This document shows positions 1 through 13,028 of a stretch of DNA of 42,572 nt, in pieces. The translations under genes were made by a program, and so were the position numbers. Source of the DNA: Seison nebaliae (taxonomy: Eukaryota > Rotifera > Pararotatoria > Seisonacea > Seisonidae); assembly GCA_023231475.1 (NCBI GenBank), contig JALJEE010000916.1, positions 1 through 42,572 of the forward strand, given 5' to 3'. The stretch's first letter is position 1. Every line of letters begins with the position of its first letter. The notes beneath the pieces were generated by a model, which saw only the letters and a list, made by a program, of their open reading frames with translations, was not told the DNA's origin and made no database searches.

Positions 1-742
1 AATGAAATTATTTGATAATTTTCTTCTATTGATTTCTTCATTTTATATTCCATCATTTTGTCAAGATCATCAAAATAAAATTGACAGTTAAACGTAGAGA
101 AATTAATCGAATTGAATTTAATATCTTCAATCTTGACATTAACTGCTCACGTAATCAATTTTTTCAAGAAATTCAGTTCAATCAATTAGAAACGTAAAAG
201 TTGAGGTAATTTTAGTTTCCCCTACACAGTTTCCTAAAAGTATAATAACCAGATAACAAAAAGAAATATTAATCAACGAAGAGGCTGTTGATGTAAAGAC
301 TCGTCCGTTTTTACCAGTTAATAAGATTTACCAAAGAAATTTCAAACTAAACGAATAAATTATTTCACCATCATTTAATTATTTACTGTTCCTCTAAAAT
401 ATTCAAATTATTCTTCTGACTCGTAAACGGCAAAGGAAAACACAAAGTTAAATGAAATTAGAACATAGAGCATAATATTCATACTCTTGTTGAACTCTTT
501 ATAATCTGCATACTTTGGATGAGAGAAAGTTTCTCTGAGAAACATGACTTTTTAATATCGAATACCAGATAAAGATATTTTTATGATTAACAATAGGAAG
601 AAAAAAATACCCATTACACAGGACATAAATGCGTGATTGAAGAGACGTTTACATCCGAGTAGAAGACAACATCGATTGTATCGATATACTCTTCCTATGT
701 ATGTGCGGAATAGCTGATTTTACAATTCGATATATAGTAATT
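1..742. other. AT-rich intergenic DNA, no gene seen
   Basis: No open frame of coding length or character is visible on either strand in these 742 bases, and there is no recognisable domain, tRNA box or repeat. The stretch runs up to the left end of the inverted-repeat element at 743. It may belong to the distal flank of Shal or to a gene outside the window; nothing in it decides which. Confidence 0.5.
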
Positions 743-996
743 GATGCTGTTACTTTCACTTCGAATTACTTTCCCCCCGAAAAAAAAAAGTCCAACTTGT
801 ATCTTAAAATTTTAATATTAATATTTAATTTCTTTAAATGAAATTCTTATTTTTTAATAAACGAAAGAGAATTTTATGCTCTTTCGAATGAACCCTACTT
901 CGTTAATTTTCAATGAGGAAAAACCCCTAAAATCTCATTTTTCTCTTCAATTTTTTTTTCGGGGGGAAACTAATTCGGGGTGAAAGTAACAGCATC
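743..996. mobile_element. MITE-like non-autonomous DNA transposon
   Basis: A 254-base segment is bounded by near-perfect terminal inverted repeats of about 45 bases: 743-788 and 951-996. They match at all but three positions when one is reverse-complemented. The outer ends read GATGCTGTTACTTTCAC and its complement, and the inner ends are C6/G6 blocks joined to A or T runs. The interior of about 160 bases is AT-rich with no coding frame, as expected of a MITE mobilised in trans. No unambiguous target-site duplication is visible: the flanks are AATT on the left and ATCG on the right. The superfamily therefore cannot be assigned. Low divergence between the arms suggests either a fairly recent insertion or a conserved hairpin. 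No second copy was noticed in the window. Confidence 0.75.
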
Positions 997-3900
997 ATCG
1001 AATTTTTGGTTTAAGTCAATTATCTAATGATTTACAATATAGTAAAATATTGATATATTACTGTTTATCTAAATTTCTGAAATAATTTAAGGAATTTCAA
1101 TTCCGGAATAAATTTTATAATATTTAGTTTAAACTTTATAGTTATAAATCAATGTATTACGAATATTATTTAATCAGATAAAGTTTCTTTGCATAATTTG
1201 TACATTTGAGAATTTTTCTGTGAAAAACCTATTAATTTTTTCGTACTGAATATTTGGATAGATTCCAATTATCAAACAAATGGAGGAATGTCTTCCAGTA
1301 AACAATCGATCATTTCATTTCTTATACTTTCAGGAGTTATCATGTTGAAAGGATTCTCCTTTATTCTTCTTAATTTGTTTAGAGAAAAATCTGGATAATT
1401 ATTAAGTTTCAATCCTTCATATAAACTTCTAAAGAAAAAAGAATTTTTCCTTTATTATCCTCAACAAAAAAAATGACAGAATTTGTATCTTTCGATTTAT
1501 CAATAAATTTTTTTATTGTGCGATATTTTAGAAGATACATAATTCGTTATCATTCTCCATAATTTTCCTTTATTTTTCAATTTCAACACATACATTAACG
1601 TATAGTGTCCGTACAGTGAGAGTTTTAATTTTCAAGAACGAAAAGATTTATTTAAATAATAATTATTTCGTAATAAAATAAAAATATTCTGCATCTTTTT
1701 CTACTTGATGTATGACGAGAGATTAATATTTAACAGACTATCCATTTGATATCATATCATAGCTTATCAGATCATCAGATCGAAATAGAAATTTTGTTAT
1801 TCTTTGACGTTATGTTATTTTCTTTTTAGATCATGTACCAAGTCTCATATTTGCATTGAAAATTGATTAAGGACCTTGTTCTCCTATCTTCTATACTACT
1901 TCTCTTCCATCCATTCCTCTCATTCTCCTCTCTTCCTTCACACACAATCCACCTCCGTTTTTTATTAAACATTTTTTAAATCTTATTTCTCCCTAATATA
2001 AAACTGTTGCAATTCAGCACAATCAACTAGCTAGTTAACTAGCAAACACTCCACTCTTCATCTAACAACAATATGTTTTATCTGAGAATATTTGACATTT
2101 GTATTCCGATGCAGCTGTAGTGCATATCTCTCCACCATCTCTATGTATGTGATGTGATTTAAGAATTCCATAATAATCAAAGAAATATTGAATGATAATA
2201 TTGAAAAAGAAGGAAAAAAGGACAATTGATGATATCGTTGAAGTGTCAAATCTTTTATTTGGAATTTTCTTCCATTTTTCCTCTTTTGGATTTGTCTTTC
2301 AGATGATAATGCTGTCGATTATTTGGATTATTCAATATAATTATTAGAAGAAATATGATGACATCAAAAATTCTATTGTAGTATTCCTTATTTTTCTCGA
2401 TCGACGGTTGGTGGCAATGTCGTATGTGTCGAGATTTTAATTATTTCCCCATATGAAGGAGGAACGAGATGATGATGCACAATGAAGAGAATTTGTAGTA
2501 AATATATCGACAATAATATTGATCGTAATAATTGTAATTATTATTTTATTATGTTTCTCCCTCCTACATTCTTCATATGTTCACCAACATATGTTCACTC
2601 GAATATAATTGTATCTTCGATATTTTCTTCTTAAACCAAAACTTCTTCAATAGAAATTAATGGGAAAAAATGGAAAGAAAATTCTCTAATGTGACTAACT
2701 AAATAGAAATTCTTATTATGTAACTTCATTCTATTCGTGCTGTGCGTAAGAACAGAAACTAAAATTTTGTTTCGGGAAAAAAATTGGGGAAAAGTTTTCA
2801 AAATCTCCACAATGACTTACCAATATCATTTTTCTGATTGGAGAAATCATTGAACAATTAAAAAAGATGATAGCTTTCGTAAAACATTCTGAAACGTGTT
2901 TCGGGACGTATTAGGTACTAACAATTTATGGATGTTCCGTACGAAATGATTTTCACAAACCAGATATTTCAATTTGTTTCCCAAAATAAAATTACTGTTC
3001 CTTCGCACAGCACTACATTCTATTTTCTCCAACAAATAATTAATTCTTTCTCATTCACAACTTTCTCTTCATGTTTTCCTTCGTTTTTTCTTTTTCATTC
3101 GACCAGCAGTTATCAATGCTGTTCCATGTTATTTTCTTTCATCATAATTATGATATGGACACTTAAGTATTGGGAAGGAATTACTACATCGAACAAAAAT
3201 GTAATTTTTTCATTTTCCCTCTTGTATCCCATCATTCTTTGCCATCAACGACGAACAAACAAAATTTTATGTTATTATTTTACAGAATATTTCCATTCTA
3301 TTACTTAACTGAAACTATCTTAACCAAAGTAGTATAACCTCCTCCTACTAACTAATTCCTCATGTAACAATTTCTTCCAACAATTCAATCTTTTGAAAAT
3401 GTATGTCTCAATTTCTCACCACTGTATAACAAAAAACAAAATATATGAGTAGTTCGGACACTCAAAATTATTGTTAGGTTTTTTCCCTTATTTTCAGTTA
3501 GAAATTGATAAAAGCTTTACCGGATATTATGGCCGAAAATTCCTTTTAGTTCGGATATTTTGAAAAAATGGTTGTTTTTATTTGGACAGTCTCATTTTTT
3601 TTGGTGGAGATTAGGGAAATTCTATTTCTTTTTCCCCATAAATCAACAACATTTCTACTTCTTTAAAGACTTTTCACAGCAGTTCATTTCAAAATCAGAT
3701 CATTCATCTCTTATTATATAGTAGCAGCTCTCAAACTATATATTTATAAAAAAATGTTACGAAAATTCATGTAGCATGTATCTCATATAAAATTTTGGTT
3801 TGGGATGAAAATAAATCGTTTTAAAGTACTTAATTGGTTTGAATATCAATAAATTGAATAAATTGATCAGTATGTTTATTTATGAAAATATTCGATATGA

Positions 3901-5839
3901 TTCGTTTCTAATAGATGAAATCAGAAGTTAACGGAAAGAAAAGATGATGAATTGGTATCACGTATTAGAAAGTTTTTATCAACTGTTCTTCTCGAATATT
4001 TGAAAAATAATTTCTTTGATTTTCCAATTTTATTACATAATTTCAGTAAAAATAAATAAAAACTTTTGAATTGTTATGTTTCCTCTAAAAAAAATGAGGA
4101 AGGAATCAGTCAGACAATTTTTCGTATGACTATAATTCCAAAATAATAAAGTTGAATTATACAATTATTACGAAAAAGAAAGGTAATGGAAAATGTGCTT
4201 CAATCGATGAAAGATTCGACGATGAAAAAGAATATTTTTCATAAAATTATCGGCTGTCTAAACGTGTTATTGGGGTTATTGTATGCATTCTTTTAATTGA
4301 GATTTATTTCCACAATTCCCGAAAGTCATTGAATAGAAGATAATGGAAGAATTAAGCATATGTGAACTCCTTACTGGTTGTTGTCTTAACAAATTCTTCA
4401 GTATTAGATGACAGAGTCATGGTGGTGTTATTTGAGGGAGAAGGAAAAGAGCCCTAACTAAGAAATAAAACTTAAAGGTGACTCATCTTTTTTTTGTTCG
4501 ACAAATGTATTAGGGAATCGGTTTAAAAATAGTGATTGAGAATAAGATTTTAATTGTTTCTAATAAAATTCAGTCATGACAAAGTAAGAAAACGTGTCAA
4601 ATTTAGTAATGAATTGATTAAAAACCTATTTAAAATAAATTTAAGCCATCGTTTTTCGTACGCTCTAATAGCACTATGTCCGATGTGAAGGACATTCGAT
4701 GTAGAAATTATATAAATATTCCTGCACATTCAGCGCAATGATGTTCAATCTCTACTTATTTGAGGCAACGATAATATGACAAATATGTAATTAAATTTTT
4801 ATTTTATTTATTTGCATAAATCATTTGGTGATGGATGAATGGAATTATCCTTTAAAAGAACTTTCATTATTTTCTCGCCCCTTATGTTTTTCCTTTTTCG
4901 CAGTAGACATTTCTCCATAACAAAAAAAGAAGAAAGATGTATCAATAAAAAGGAAAGGAAACGATTTCCAAAAAGAAGATACAAAAATTCTTTCACCAGC
5001 CATTTTCCTTTCTGCTAAACTTCTCTATTTGTGGTTGCGTATGAATGGAAGTTGAAATGAAAGAGAAATATTATTTATATATACATAATAATATATATTT
5101 TTCGAGAAATCAGTTTACCATTCGAATGATTTGGTTGATGATTAAAGAGCATATAAATTAAAATATGCATAAGTTATAATGTAGGTCGTCCGATATCTAT
5201 AAGCAGTGGGAGAAGTAGCATTGATCGATGCCAACATTTTTAGGTATTTGTTTGAGTAAACTCCACATTTGTGGTTGAGAACTGTCGTTTTTCCAATAAA
5301 CAATTGAAGAATTTTGAAGAAACAAAATGAGTGAAGTGTCCTTATGAATGCATTTTTTTATAGATAACTACTATGTTCCAAAATTTATAGAGGATTCGTA
5401 TATTTTTCAATTTGAATTGAAAAACTGTCAAACAGAGAATGATATCCAGGTTTCATAATCGATAATCTAACAAATTGAACAATTATTAATATCATGTATT
5501 AGAATGATCTGCAATATATGTTTAAATTCAAATTTTTCTAAATATTTTTGAGAAAAAATGGTGCAAAGTGATTCAAGTTCTTTTGAATCATCGAATAATT
5601 TATATTACGTATTATTATAATTCCTGGAAAGAAAGCAGTTGAAAAAAATGTGCAAAGAATTTTTTTCAAGTAATGAAAACTAAAGACAATAAAACGGAAT
5701 GATGTAGGTAGAAGAGATAAATATTAATGAACGATTATTGAAAATAATGAATTTAGCAGTGGAATTTTTGGAAAGAAAATATATATATAGGAATTAGTTG
5801 TTAAGTGAAATCGGAAATTAAATTCGGTGAAGTAAATTG

Positions 5840-5912
5840 ACTGATGGATGATAGATAGATGAAATGTTTAGATGTGACAGTAACGCAATAGATGGATGGA
5901 TGGATTGATGGA
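5840..5912. repeat. GATG/GATA-rich microsatellite
   Basis: Two short clusters of 4-base units, GATGGATGATAGATAGATG and GATGGATGGATGGATTGATGG, are separated by about 30 bases. Imperfect simple-sequence repeat in non-coding DNA. Confidence 0.7.
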
Positions 5913-8897
5913 AATGTAAGAATAAGAAATTGTTTTGATTTTGTTATTCACGTTCCAAAATTCTTCTAATTAATAAGATGTTATGCATAATCGTCAGAGT
6001 AATAGATATATAATGGATTGAATGAAATAACTTCTTTTATTCACTCGTTAATTTGGAACATTAAAATATAGGAGCATTATGATGACATTCAGAAGGAAAG
6101 GAAGAATGAAGGAGAAGAATTCTTGATTAATTTATTAGGTTTTATTTGAGGAGTAGAATATTTCCTTTTTTACGTATGATCACCAGCTAATTTGAACGAA
6201 ATAAGTATTTCTTGTCAAAGTAGCAGTCAGCTAATTATCACATTCCTTCATTAGAATTCGTTTATTTGATGCGGATAGAAAGCAATCGGTTCCGATAGGA
6301 AAAACATAATGTTATTTTCTTTATAAATTTTTGTTTGATTGTGGAGCGAAAACGAAGAGTATATTGTGAGAGTTTCGCTAGAGAATTATTTAAGACGACC
6401 GATATAAGAGAAGATGAAGAAGAATATTAAAAGAAAATTTTTTATTGTAACTTCCATAAGAGAGGAGGAATTTATAAATCATTTATGATAGACAAATAAA
6501 TAAATAAACTAATAAAACGATTGTCTTCTTAATTTTATTGGCTCTCCTCTATTTTATCGTTAAATCGTTCCGATTTCTTTCCAATAAATAAGTGATATAT
6601 TATTTCACTAATAAAATTGATGGATGTATTGATGATGGTTATGTTCTTCCTTTTCTTCAACGATTGGGAAGTGTATATGATTATATATGATCCATTGTTC
6701 TATATGCGGAATAAATTGTATTAGTTATATCACATTTCATAGTAGTACTATAAATGTAGTGGTGGCATATCATAGTGTGTTCATATAAAATTTATCTTAT
6801 CGAAAAGAAGAGATTTATTTATGTAAGCAATAAGAATCTATAATGATAACTACAAATATTTCCCCAATATTACCCAATGGAAGGAAGATCGTATATGTGA
6901 GGTATATGAAGATCATGAAGGTGCACATATAGATGTGATGTTAATCCACGACAAGAGTATGCGCTGGAGAATAAAGGAGAGATGTATATAGATGTTTATT
7001 TTTATTGGATTGAATAATAGAATAAACGAATAGTTTGTAAACACTAATGATTATTATGACTCAAATATTTCTCTTGTATTTATTCGAAAACGCATTAGCA
7101 ATCATGGCAAGATGAACGATATAAAGATACTTCGACCATTCTGTTTTTATCACGTTAAATTATCGATTAAATTAACTGTTTCCAAGAACAAAACCAACAG
7201 TCTGAGGAATAGAAGAGAATTTCGTGAAAATCAAATTTCAATTATTTTGAATTGGGAAAACAAATTGATTTTACGAATTATCATTACCATCAAAACTGAT
7301 TAAGTTAGTCGGATTAATTTAACGGAAAAGAATATTATGAATCGACGAGTATTATTTGACGTTTCTTAATAGTTATAATTCTTCTCTTCTCTAATAATGT
7401 TAATTCGAGTAAATCTCTAACAAATATTTACTATTTCTGTATTTGCCAAGGAGAATTTAAAAACAGTGCTCAAATGTCTGATAAGTGTAAAGTGTGGGAG
7501 ATGGGGAGATGGAGAATCACTTACTATGTAAAGATCCGATCTTTTCTTCCAATTGTGCATTGGAAAGTTGAAGTGTAAATGAGATTGAATTTGTTTTGTT
7601 TCATATGGAAAATATTTAAATCAAGTATTATTTCCGTCGTAATTTTTACCTCACTACTATGGAATTAGTCGATGAGATTTGTGCGAATAGAACGATTGAA
7701 ATATCAATAGAATGAAATCAAATTTAATAACATCAATATCACGAGGAAATGATGATCAGTTGAGCTAATCGGTTCAGTTGTATAAGAAGATGCATGTTCG
7801 ACATTTATCTCTCATCTCTTCTAATCCGTAAACATTGAGTTACGACGCAACGTCAAGGCGAATTAGGAAAACTTGTCGAAAAAAATCGTTTGATGGGAGA
7901 TCAAATAAAGAATTCGATGAAGAGAGGGAAGGAGAGAGAAAGAGGATATTTGCAGTCGACCTGCTGTTTCAATGCTACTAAAGAATAAGTTAGAAGAAAG
8001 TGTGCGACTACCGTAACTTCGATGAAGTATGAAGTCCGGATGTACAGATGAAGTGTTATCTGAAGAAGAAAAAGAATAAGAAGAAACGAAGAAGAAATGA
8101 AGAAGATACACTAATAAGAATAGATATTATTATCATCGTCATGATTATCGTCGAAAAGAATTATCTCTTAAAAATAAAAAGAAACGGCTCGTTATTATTA
8201 TAATCACCGTCAACCTGATGAGAAGGAAGAATTTTATGATAATTAGAATGAGGCCGATGATTAATGCAAGTCATTTCTGAGAATAATGATCATTAAAAGT
8301 GGAAATGGATAAAAATTAAACAGTAAAATAAAAGAAGATTACCTTTATTCTTCTCCGAGACGTCAACGATCAAGGAAAGTTCAATTTTATGTATTACCTA
8401 AGGAACTAATCTTCGGCCTTTTCCCATTCCAACTATTCGATTATATTCACACTCCTCCCAAAGATTAATTACAATGCATCTGTGACGCCAGTGGGGCAAT
8501 GAAAGGATGGTGGAAAAGTAACCATTGACATTTACGATGTGAGACCGTAAATATGAGAGGAATGAAGAAAAAAGGCAGAGTATTTGCTGTGGCATTCTAT
8601 GCGCCATTCTATATAATTTCAATATTTCTTTTGCATAGAATCAAAAAATATTTTTTGAAAAAGAAATAATGAAAGAGATTTCTTGTTAATAAATAAGACG
8701 AATTGTTCGACAGAATTATTTGAAGTAGAGGAAGTCCATAAAATTTCTCACTTTAGATTTTCCATCAAATTAGATATTGTCGATTTTCTTATTTAATTTT
8801 ATCTATAAAATTGAATAATCCGATTAATCATGAATTGACATGAATTGACATCTAACTATCTATACCCGTCGAATTTTGTCGATGGGAACACCATTTC

Positions 8898-8950
8898 GAT
8901 CTATATCTATCTATCTATTTCAATCTATCTATTTCTATCTATTTATTTCC
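8898..8950. repeat. (ATCT)n microsatellite
   Basis: Imperfect run of ATCT units with interruptions (TTTCA, ATTT), about 350 bases upstream of the Shal start codon. Just before it, at 8828-8851, the 10-base unit ATGAATTGAC is repeated twice in tandem. Confidence 0.8.
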
Positions 8951-9298
8951 ACTAGTGCATCTTCATTTCCAATATTTATTTATATGTTGATAAATATATA
9001 TAAATATGTGCATATAGAGTGCCCTCACCTCATCCGTTGTTGACATCCACAGGAAACGGAATATTTTTGAGCGACATCAATTTTCCAACGAATCCCAGCC
9101 AAACGAGAAGGCGAAGAAAGAAGAAGAGGAATAATATCGAATATTCTCTATCGTATGTCTTAGTAATGAAGAAGAGACAATTAACATTGTCATTGGAAAG
9201 AATTGAGAAAATATTTCGAGAATTTAAACAATTTATTCTTTTCTTTCAATAATTCAGTACTCATCATTCAGTACAAACTCTTCTCCTTCTTCTTATTG

Positions 9299-12134
9299 AT
9301 GGCGTCGGTGGCAGCGTGGTTACCATTTGCGCGTGGTGCTGCCATCGGTTGGATACCATTAGCACAGCGGTCATTGCCATCACCTCCACGAACACCAAAC
9401 GATAAGAAATCGATTAGTGATGAACGTCTCATCATTAACGTTAGTGGACGTCGATTCGAGTGTTGGAAATCGACATTGGAAAAATATCCCGAATCACTTT
9501 TGGGATCATTGGAACGCGAATTCTTTTATGATAAAGAAATCGATGAATACTTTTTTGATAGAGATCCAGATATATTTCGTCATATTCTCACTTATTATCG
9601 AACAGGCAAACTACATTATCCAAAACACGAATGCGTTGCCGCTTATGACGACGAATTAATATTTTTTGGCATTCAATCTGATATCATTGGCGACTGTTGT
9701 TATGAGGATTATAAAGATCGCAAACGAGATACATGTGATCGAACATTGGATGAGAAATCACCAGATGATCCTGCCGCTGTTGCCAATCAATTAGCTGCCC
9801 AAACGTTAAGAGAGAAATTGTATCGTGCATTCGAAGATCCACAGACAAGTACAGCTGCATTAGTATTCTATTATATTACCGGTTTCTTTATTGGTGCATC
9901 CGTATTGACGAATGTTGTCGAAACATTACCATGTGGGAAAATGCCTGGTTCACACAAAGTACCTGCGTGTGGAGAAAGATTTGAAAAGATGTTCTTTTGT
10001 CTAGACACGGCATGCGTAATGATATTTACTCTTGAATATTGTTTACGTCTATTATCAGCACCAGATCGATGTAAATTCCTTCGTAGTGTTATGAGTCTTA
10101 TTGACCTTGTAGCTATTTTACCTTACTATCTCAGTTTTGTTATACCTCAAAATAAGGAGGTCAGCGGCGCCTTCGTCACCTTAAGAGTTTTCCGTGTTTT
10201 CCGTATCTTCAAATTTAGTCGCCATTCCGAAGGACTCCGAATTCTCGGCTACACTTTGAAAAGTTGTGCCAGTGAACTCGGTTTCCTTTTATTCACTCTC
10301 GTCATGACCATTGTCGTCTTTGCAACGGTCATGTACTATACGGAGAAGAATGTCATCAATACTCGATTCACTAGTATACCTGCAGCTTTCTGGTACACTA
10401 TCGTCACCATGACAACATTGGGGTTACTTCATATCTCCACTCCTATTCTCATTTCTAATTATTTCTCCAATTTTCAGATACGGAGATATGGTGCCCAAAA
10501 CATGGGCCGGTAAGATTGTTGGAGGCGTTTGTGCACTTTCTGGTGTACTAGTAATTGCTCTTCCAGTTCCTGTTATTGTATCGAATTTCGGCCGAATCTA
10601 TAATCAAAGTCAACGATCTGATAAAATGAAAGCACAAAAAGTTATTTAAACATTATTCGATAACCGATTTGTCATGCTTTTTTAGAAAACAAGATTGGCA
10701 CGAATTAAAGTAGCGAAAACGATTAGTAGTAACGCTTTCGTCGCAACTAAGCGACTAGCCAAACAACAATATGAAAGAGAACGATTACAATCGATTTGTC
10801 AAGAACATCCAGATAATAATTTGTTTAAAGAGAAACAAGTTGAAGATCAGGAAGCAATAAAATTATCAGAATCGCGTATCGCTTATAGTTTTATGGCGAA
10901 TTTATTTGAGAAACAACAGCATCATCTACTTAGTTGCTTAGAACATATAACAGTTAATTTTTATTCACATCCAATTATATTGCATTTATAATGAAAATAT
11001 TCATTAGAATTGTGAATTTGTCCAAATCGACTTTAGTAAAGTAATGCCGTCCGCGACACCAAAAACTTCAGTTAAACGAAGTCGAGTTAAAAAGTGTCGT
11101 GATGCATCTTGTTCATGCTTCCAATCGAATCAAGTTTCTATTATAAAAACAATATATATTTATTGTATTCGGAACTCTTTTTTAGACTCAAAACAAATCT
11201 CCATCGATTTCGATGATGTCAATAGCAAAATCATCTAATTCGTCATCAATTGGTAGTCGATCATCATCGGGAAAATATACATCAGCTGCATTACTCTCAA
11301 ACATTAATGAGAAGATATCGAACGATGAGAATGTGAAAGAGAAGAAGATGTTAATCGCACAAATTCTTGATACGGAGAAGAATGATACGTTTATGGAAGT
11401 GAATTCTGGAAATATTCGTGTCTCTTCTTCCACCGAATCATCGAATGTTACGAACCGAAAAAAGAATTCTTGTTGTTTGAAACATCTGGAGAAGAACAAC
11501 ATTTATACGAATGATTATTATGCACAAAAATCGTCAAACACATCTGATTCGTGTGGAAGACATTCGCACACTTTCTGTCAAATATTTCCAAATGAATCAA
11601 GTTCTCTCATAATTTCTTCTTCTCTCTCAATTCTAATCATTTATTATAGTTGGAAATAAGACAACTAGGATGAATGATGAGGAACAAATGATCTGCCATC
11701 AACGAACTAATCCACTTTTCACTTCTTCCTTCTTACCCAGTGATGTCTCACATACACCATCTTCCACGAGCATTTCACCCTTACTCGATCTGTCTTATTC
11801 GACTGTTCAATCGACTAATAATCATAAAGCCGTAAAGAATATTCCATTAACTACTACGGTTGCTACGCCCGTTACCACAGTAATGGCGAGTGCTATGCTC
11901 TCAATATTATCGACAACTGCAATGATGGCACCGAAACCATATCGTCGTACATCTCCAAGTTATCGGGAGATGACGGATCTCCTCTATCCATCTAGACAAG
12001 ACGCAACACATATCAATGACATCGAACATTCTCCAAATTCCATTAATAATGACAATAAGAAGAAGAATATTAATGAGAATACGATTAACAACAACAACGA
12101 TCAAAGTAATTATCAGCAAAATGACAATGATGAA

Positions 12135-12169
<35 letters not shown>

Positions 12170-12185
12170 TAATAAATTAGACTAA
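9299..12185 (+). CDS. Shal: Shal-type (Kv4) voltage-gated potassium channel
   Basis: Pore-forming subunit of the A-type (fast inactivating) K+ channel of neurons and muscle. Six exons: 9299-10422, 10478-10640, 10686-10952, 11008-11133, 11186-11600, 11650-12185; all junctions are GT-AG and phase-consistent, giving about 876 residues. The start is the ATG giving [18 protein letters not shown], the family's invariant N-terminus that binds KChIP and forms the inactivation ball. T1 tetramerisation domain is at about 44-138 with the HxC...CC zinc motif. S1 lies near 186-206, S2 232-252, S3 264-284, and S4 at about 292-312 with [13 protein letters not shown]. The P-loop TMTTLGYGD has its first Gly codon split by intron 1. 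A dileucine targeting motif ([16 protein letters not shown]) follows in exons 3-4. The tail is longer than usual, Ser- and Asn-rich, with a poly-Asn run. Assignment is firm; the last two exons rest on phase and weak similarity. Confidence 0.93.
12135..12168 (+). repeat. (AAT)n run encoding poly-Asn in Shal
   Basis: About eleven AAT units in the final Shal exon, translated as an Asn run shortly before the stop codon at 12183-12185. Likely length-variable. Confidence 0.85.
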
Positions 12186-13028
12186 TGTCCAACATTAAAA
12201 TAATTTGATACGGTTCTCGAAACGTTCGTGATTATGTGCGTAATTGTGAGTAATAGGAAGGACGTACACGTATATCTCACAACGAATGAATAACCTATCT
12301 CTATGTGCCATACTGGCCAGTTATTTCTTCTTCTTCTCCTAATCAATTTCTTCATCCGGAAAGTTCTCTTCAAGATTGTCAAATGTAAATTGTATAGCTT
12401 TTTACAATCTTCATCCCAAATGAATCTTTTCAATCGGATAGAAATTCATCTCAAATCTTATTCTTTTGATCAATCTTCTCTCCATTCTATTTCTCTCATA
12501 TTATTCATTACTATTATTATGATTATGATGATTATTATGATTATTATTATTATTATAAATAAAATATTTTAATCAATAATTCTTCACAAAAACACTTCCT
12601 TCTTCTTTAAAATGTCAAATGAATTTATAGAATTAATATACCAACACCATTTCGACGTTCCGTTATCTTCAAATCTTAAAATTACTATTTGAAAATGAGA
12701 ATTCGGGCTGTTTGATAAGCGCGCTCTAATAAATTTTCAGAAAGGAAATAATTCTCGGGGGAATTATTCTTAATAAAAGAAACTTAAAATGAAATTTGGT
12801 GATTTATGATAAACATCAATAAATGATGCTCAAACTAAATTCTTATTCTCGATAAACTTCTAATAAATGAAAAAGAATGTGAAATGATGAGACCAAATTA
12901 GAGTTTAATAAAAAAATTTAACAAATACGAAATTGGGAGACAAATTGCCAAATAAGGAAATTGTGAAGAGGGTTTGGTACTCGGACATTATAGAATATGA
13001 TATGGGAATTGAAAAAAATATTTGATTG
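12186..13028. other. Convergent 3' region between Shal and ARL6
   Basis: 843 bases with no coding evidence between two genes that end toward each other. A pyrimidine-rich stretch and an (ATT/ATG)n run (about 12500-12557) lead into a canonical AATAAA at 12558-12563, a good candidate poly(A) signal for Shal. The remainder up to 13028 should contain the ARL6 3' untranslated region. Confidence 0.55.

Larger units (their letters stand above)
997..9298. other. Long gene-free region upstream of Shal
   Basis: About 8.3 kb without a recognisable exon. The longest open frames (for example 2928-3308 on +) have no family resemblance and biased, low-complexity composition. Visible structure includes a pyrimidine-rich run at about 1880-1945, a perfect 14-base palindrome GCTAGTTAACTAGC at 2030-2043, GATG/GATA-rich runs at 5840-5912, a purine-rich + strand over much of 4100-8800, and slightly GC-richer patches at about 7840-8110 and 8400-8600. 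Lying directly upstream of a neuronal potassium channel, it is plausibly cis-regulatory DNA and 5' untranslated exons of Shal. The acceptor-like TCCACAG ending at about 9053 could open the last leader exon. No function is demonstrated by sequence alone. Confidence 0.4.

Noticed and set aside
2928-3308. 126-codon open frame on +
   Set aside because: Phe/Ser/Ile-rich translation with no domain, no conserved feature and an overlapping open frame on the other strand. A frame of this length can arise by chance in several kilobases of this composition.
7863-8622. Open frames on - at 7863-8111 and 8398-8622
   Set aside because: They are complements of purine-rich or slightly GC-richer stretches. 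The Ser/Phe-rich translations lack any motif, and no phase-consistent splice joins the two.
9019-9298. In-frame ATG or leader frame before the Shal start
   Set aside because: The frame open from 9203 could add 32 residues to Shal, but the family N-terminus MASVAAW begins exactly at 9299, so upstream frames are taken as untranslated leader.
10953-10991. Shal ending shortly after exon 3
   Set aside because: Read-through gives VNFYSHP... and a stop. Splicing 10953-11007 in phase instead restores NCEFV, which matches the Kv4 NHEFV segment, so continuation is preferred; a short isoform is still possible.
12500-12558. ATT/ATG-rich run after Shal as a coding extension
   Set aside because: It lies beyond the Shal stop, translates to Ile/Met homopolymer and directly precedes AATAAA, so it is 3' untranslated microsatellite.
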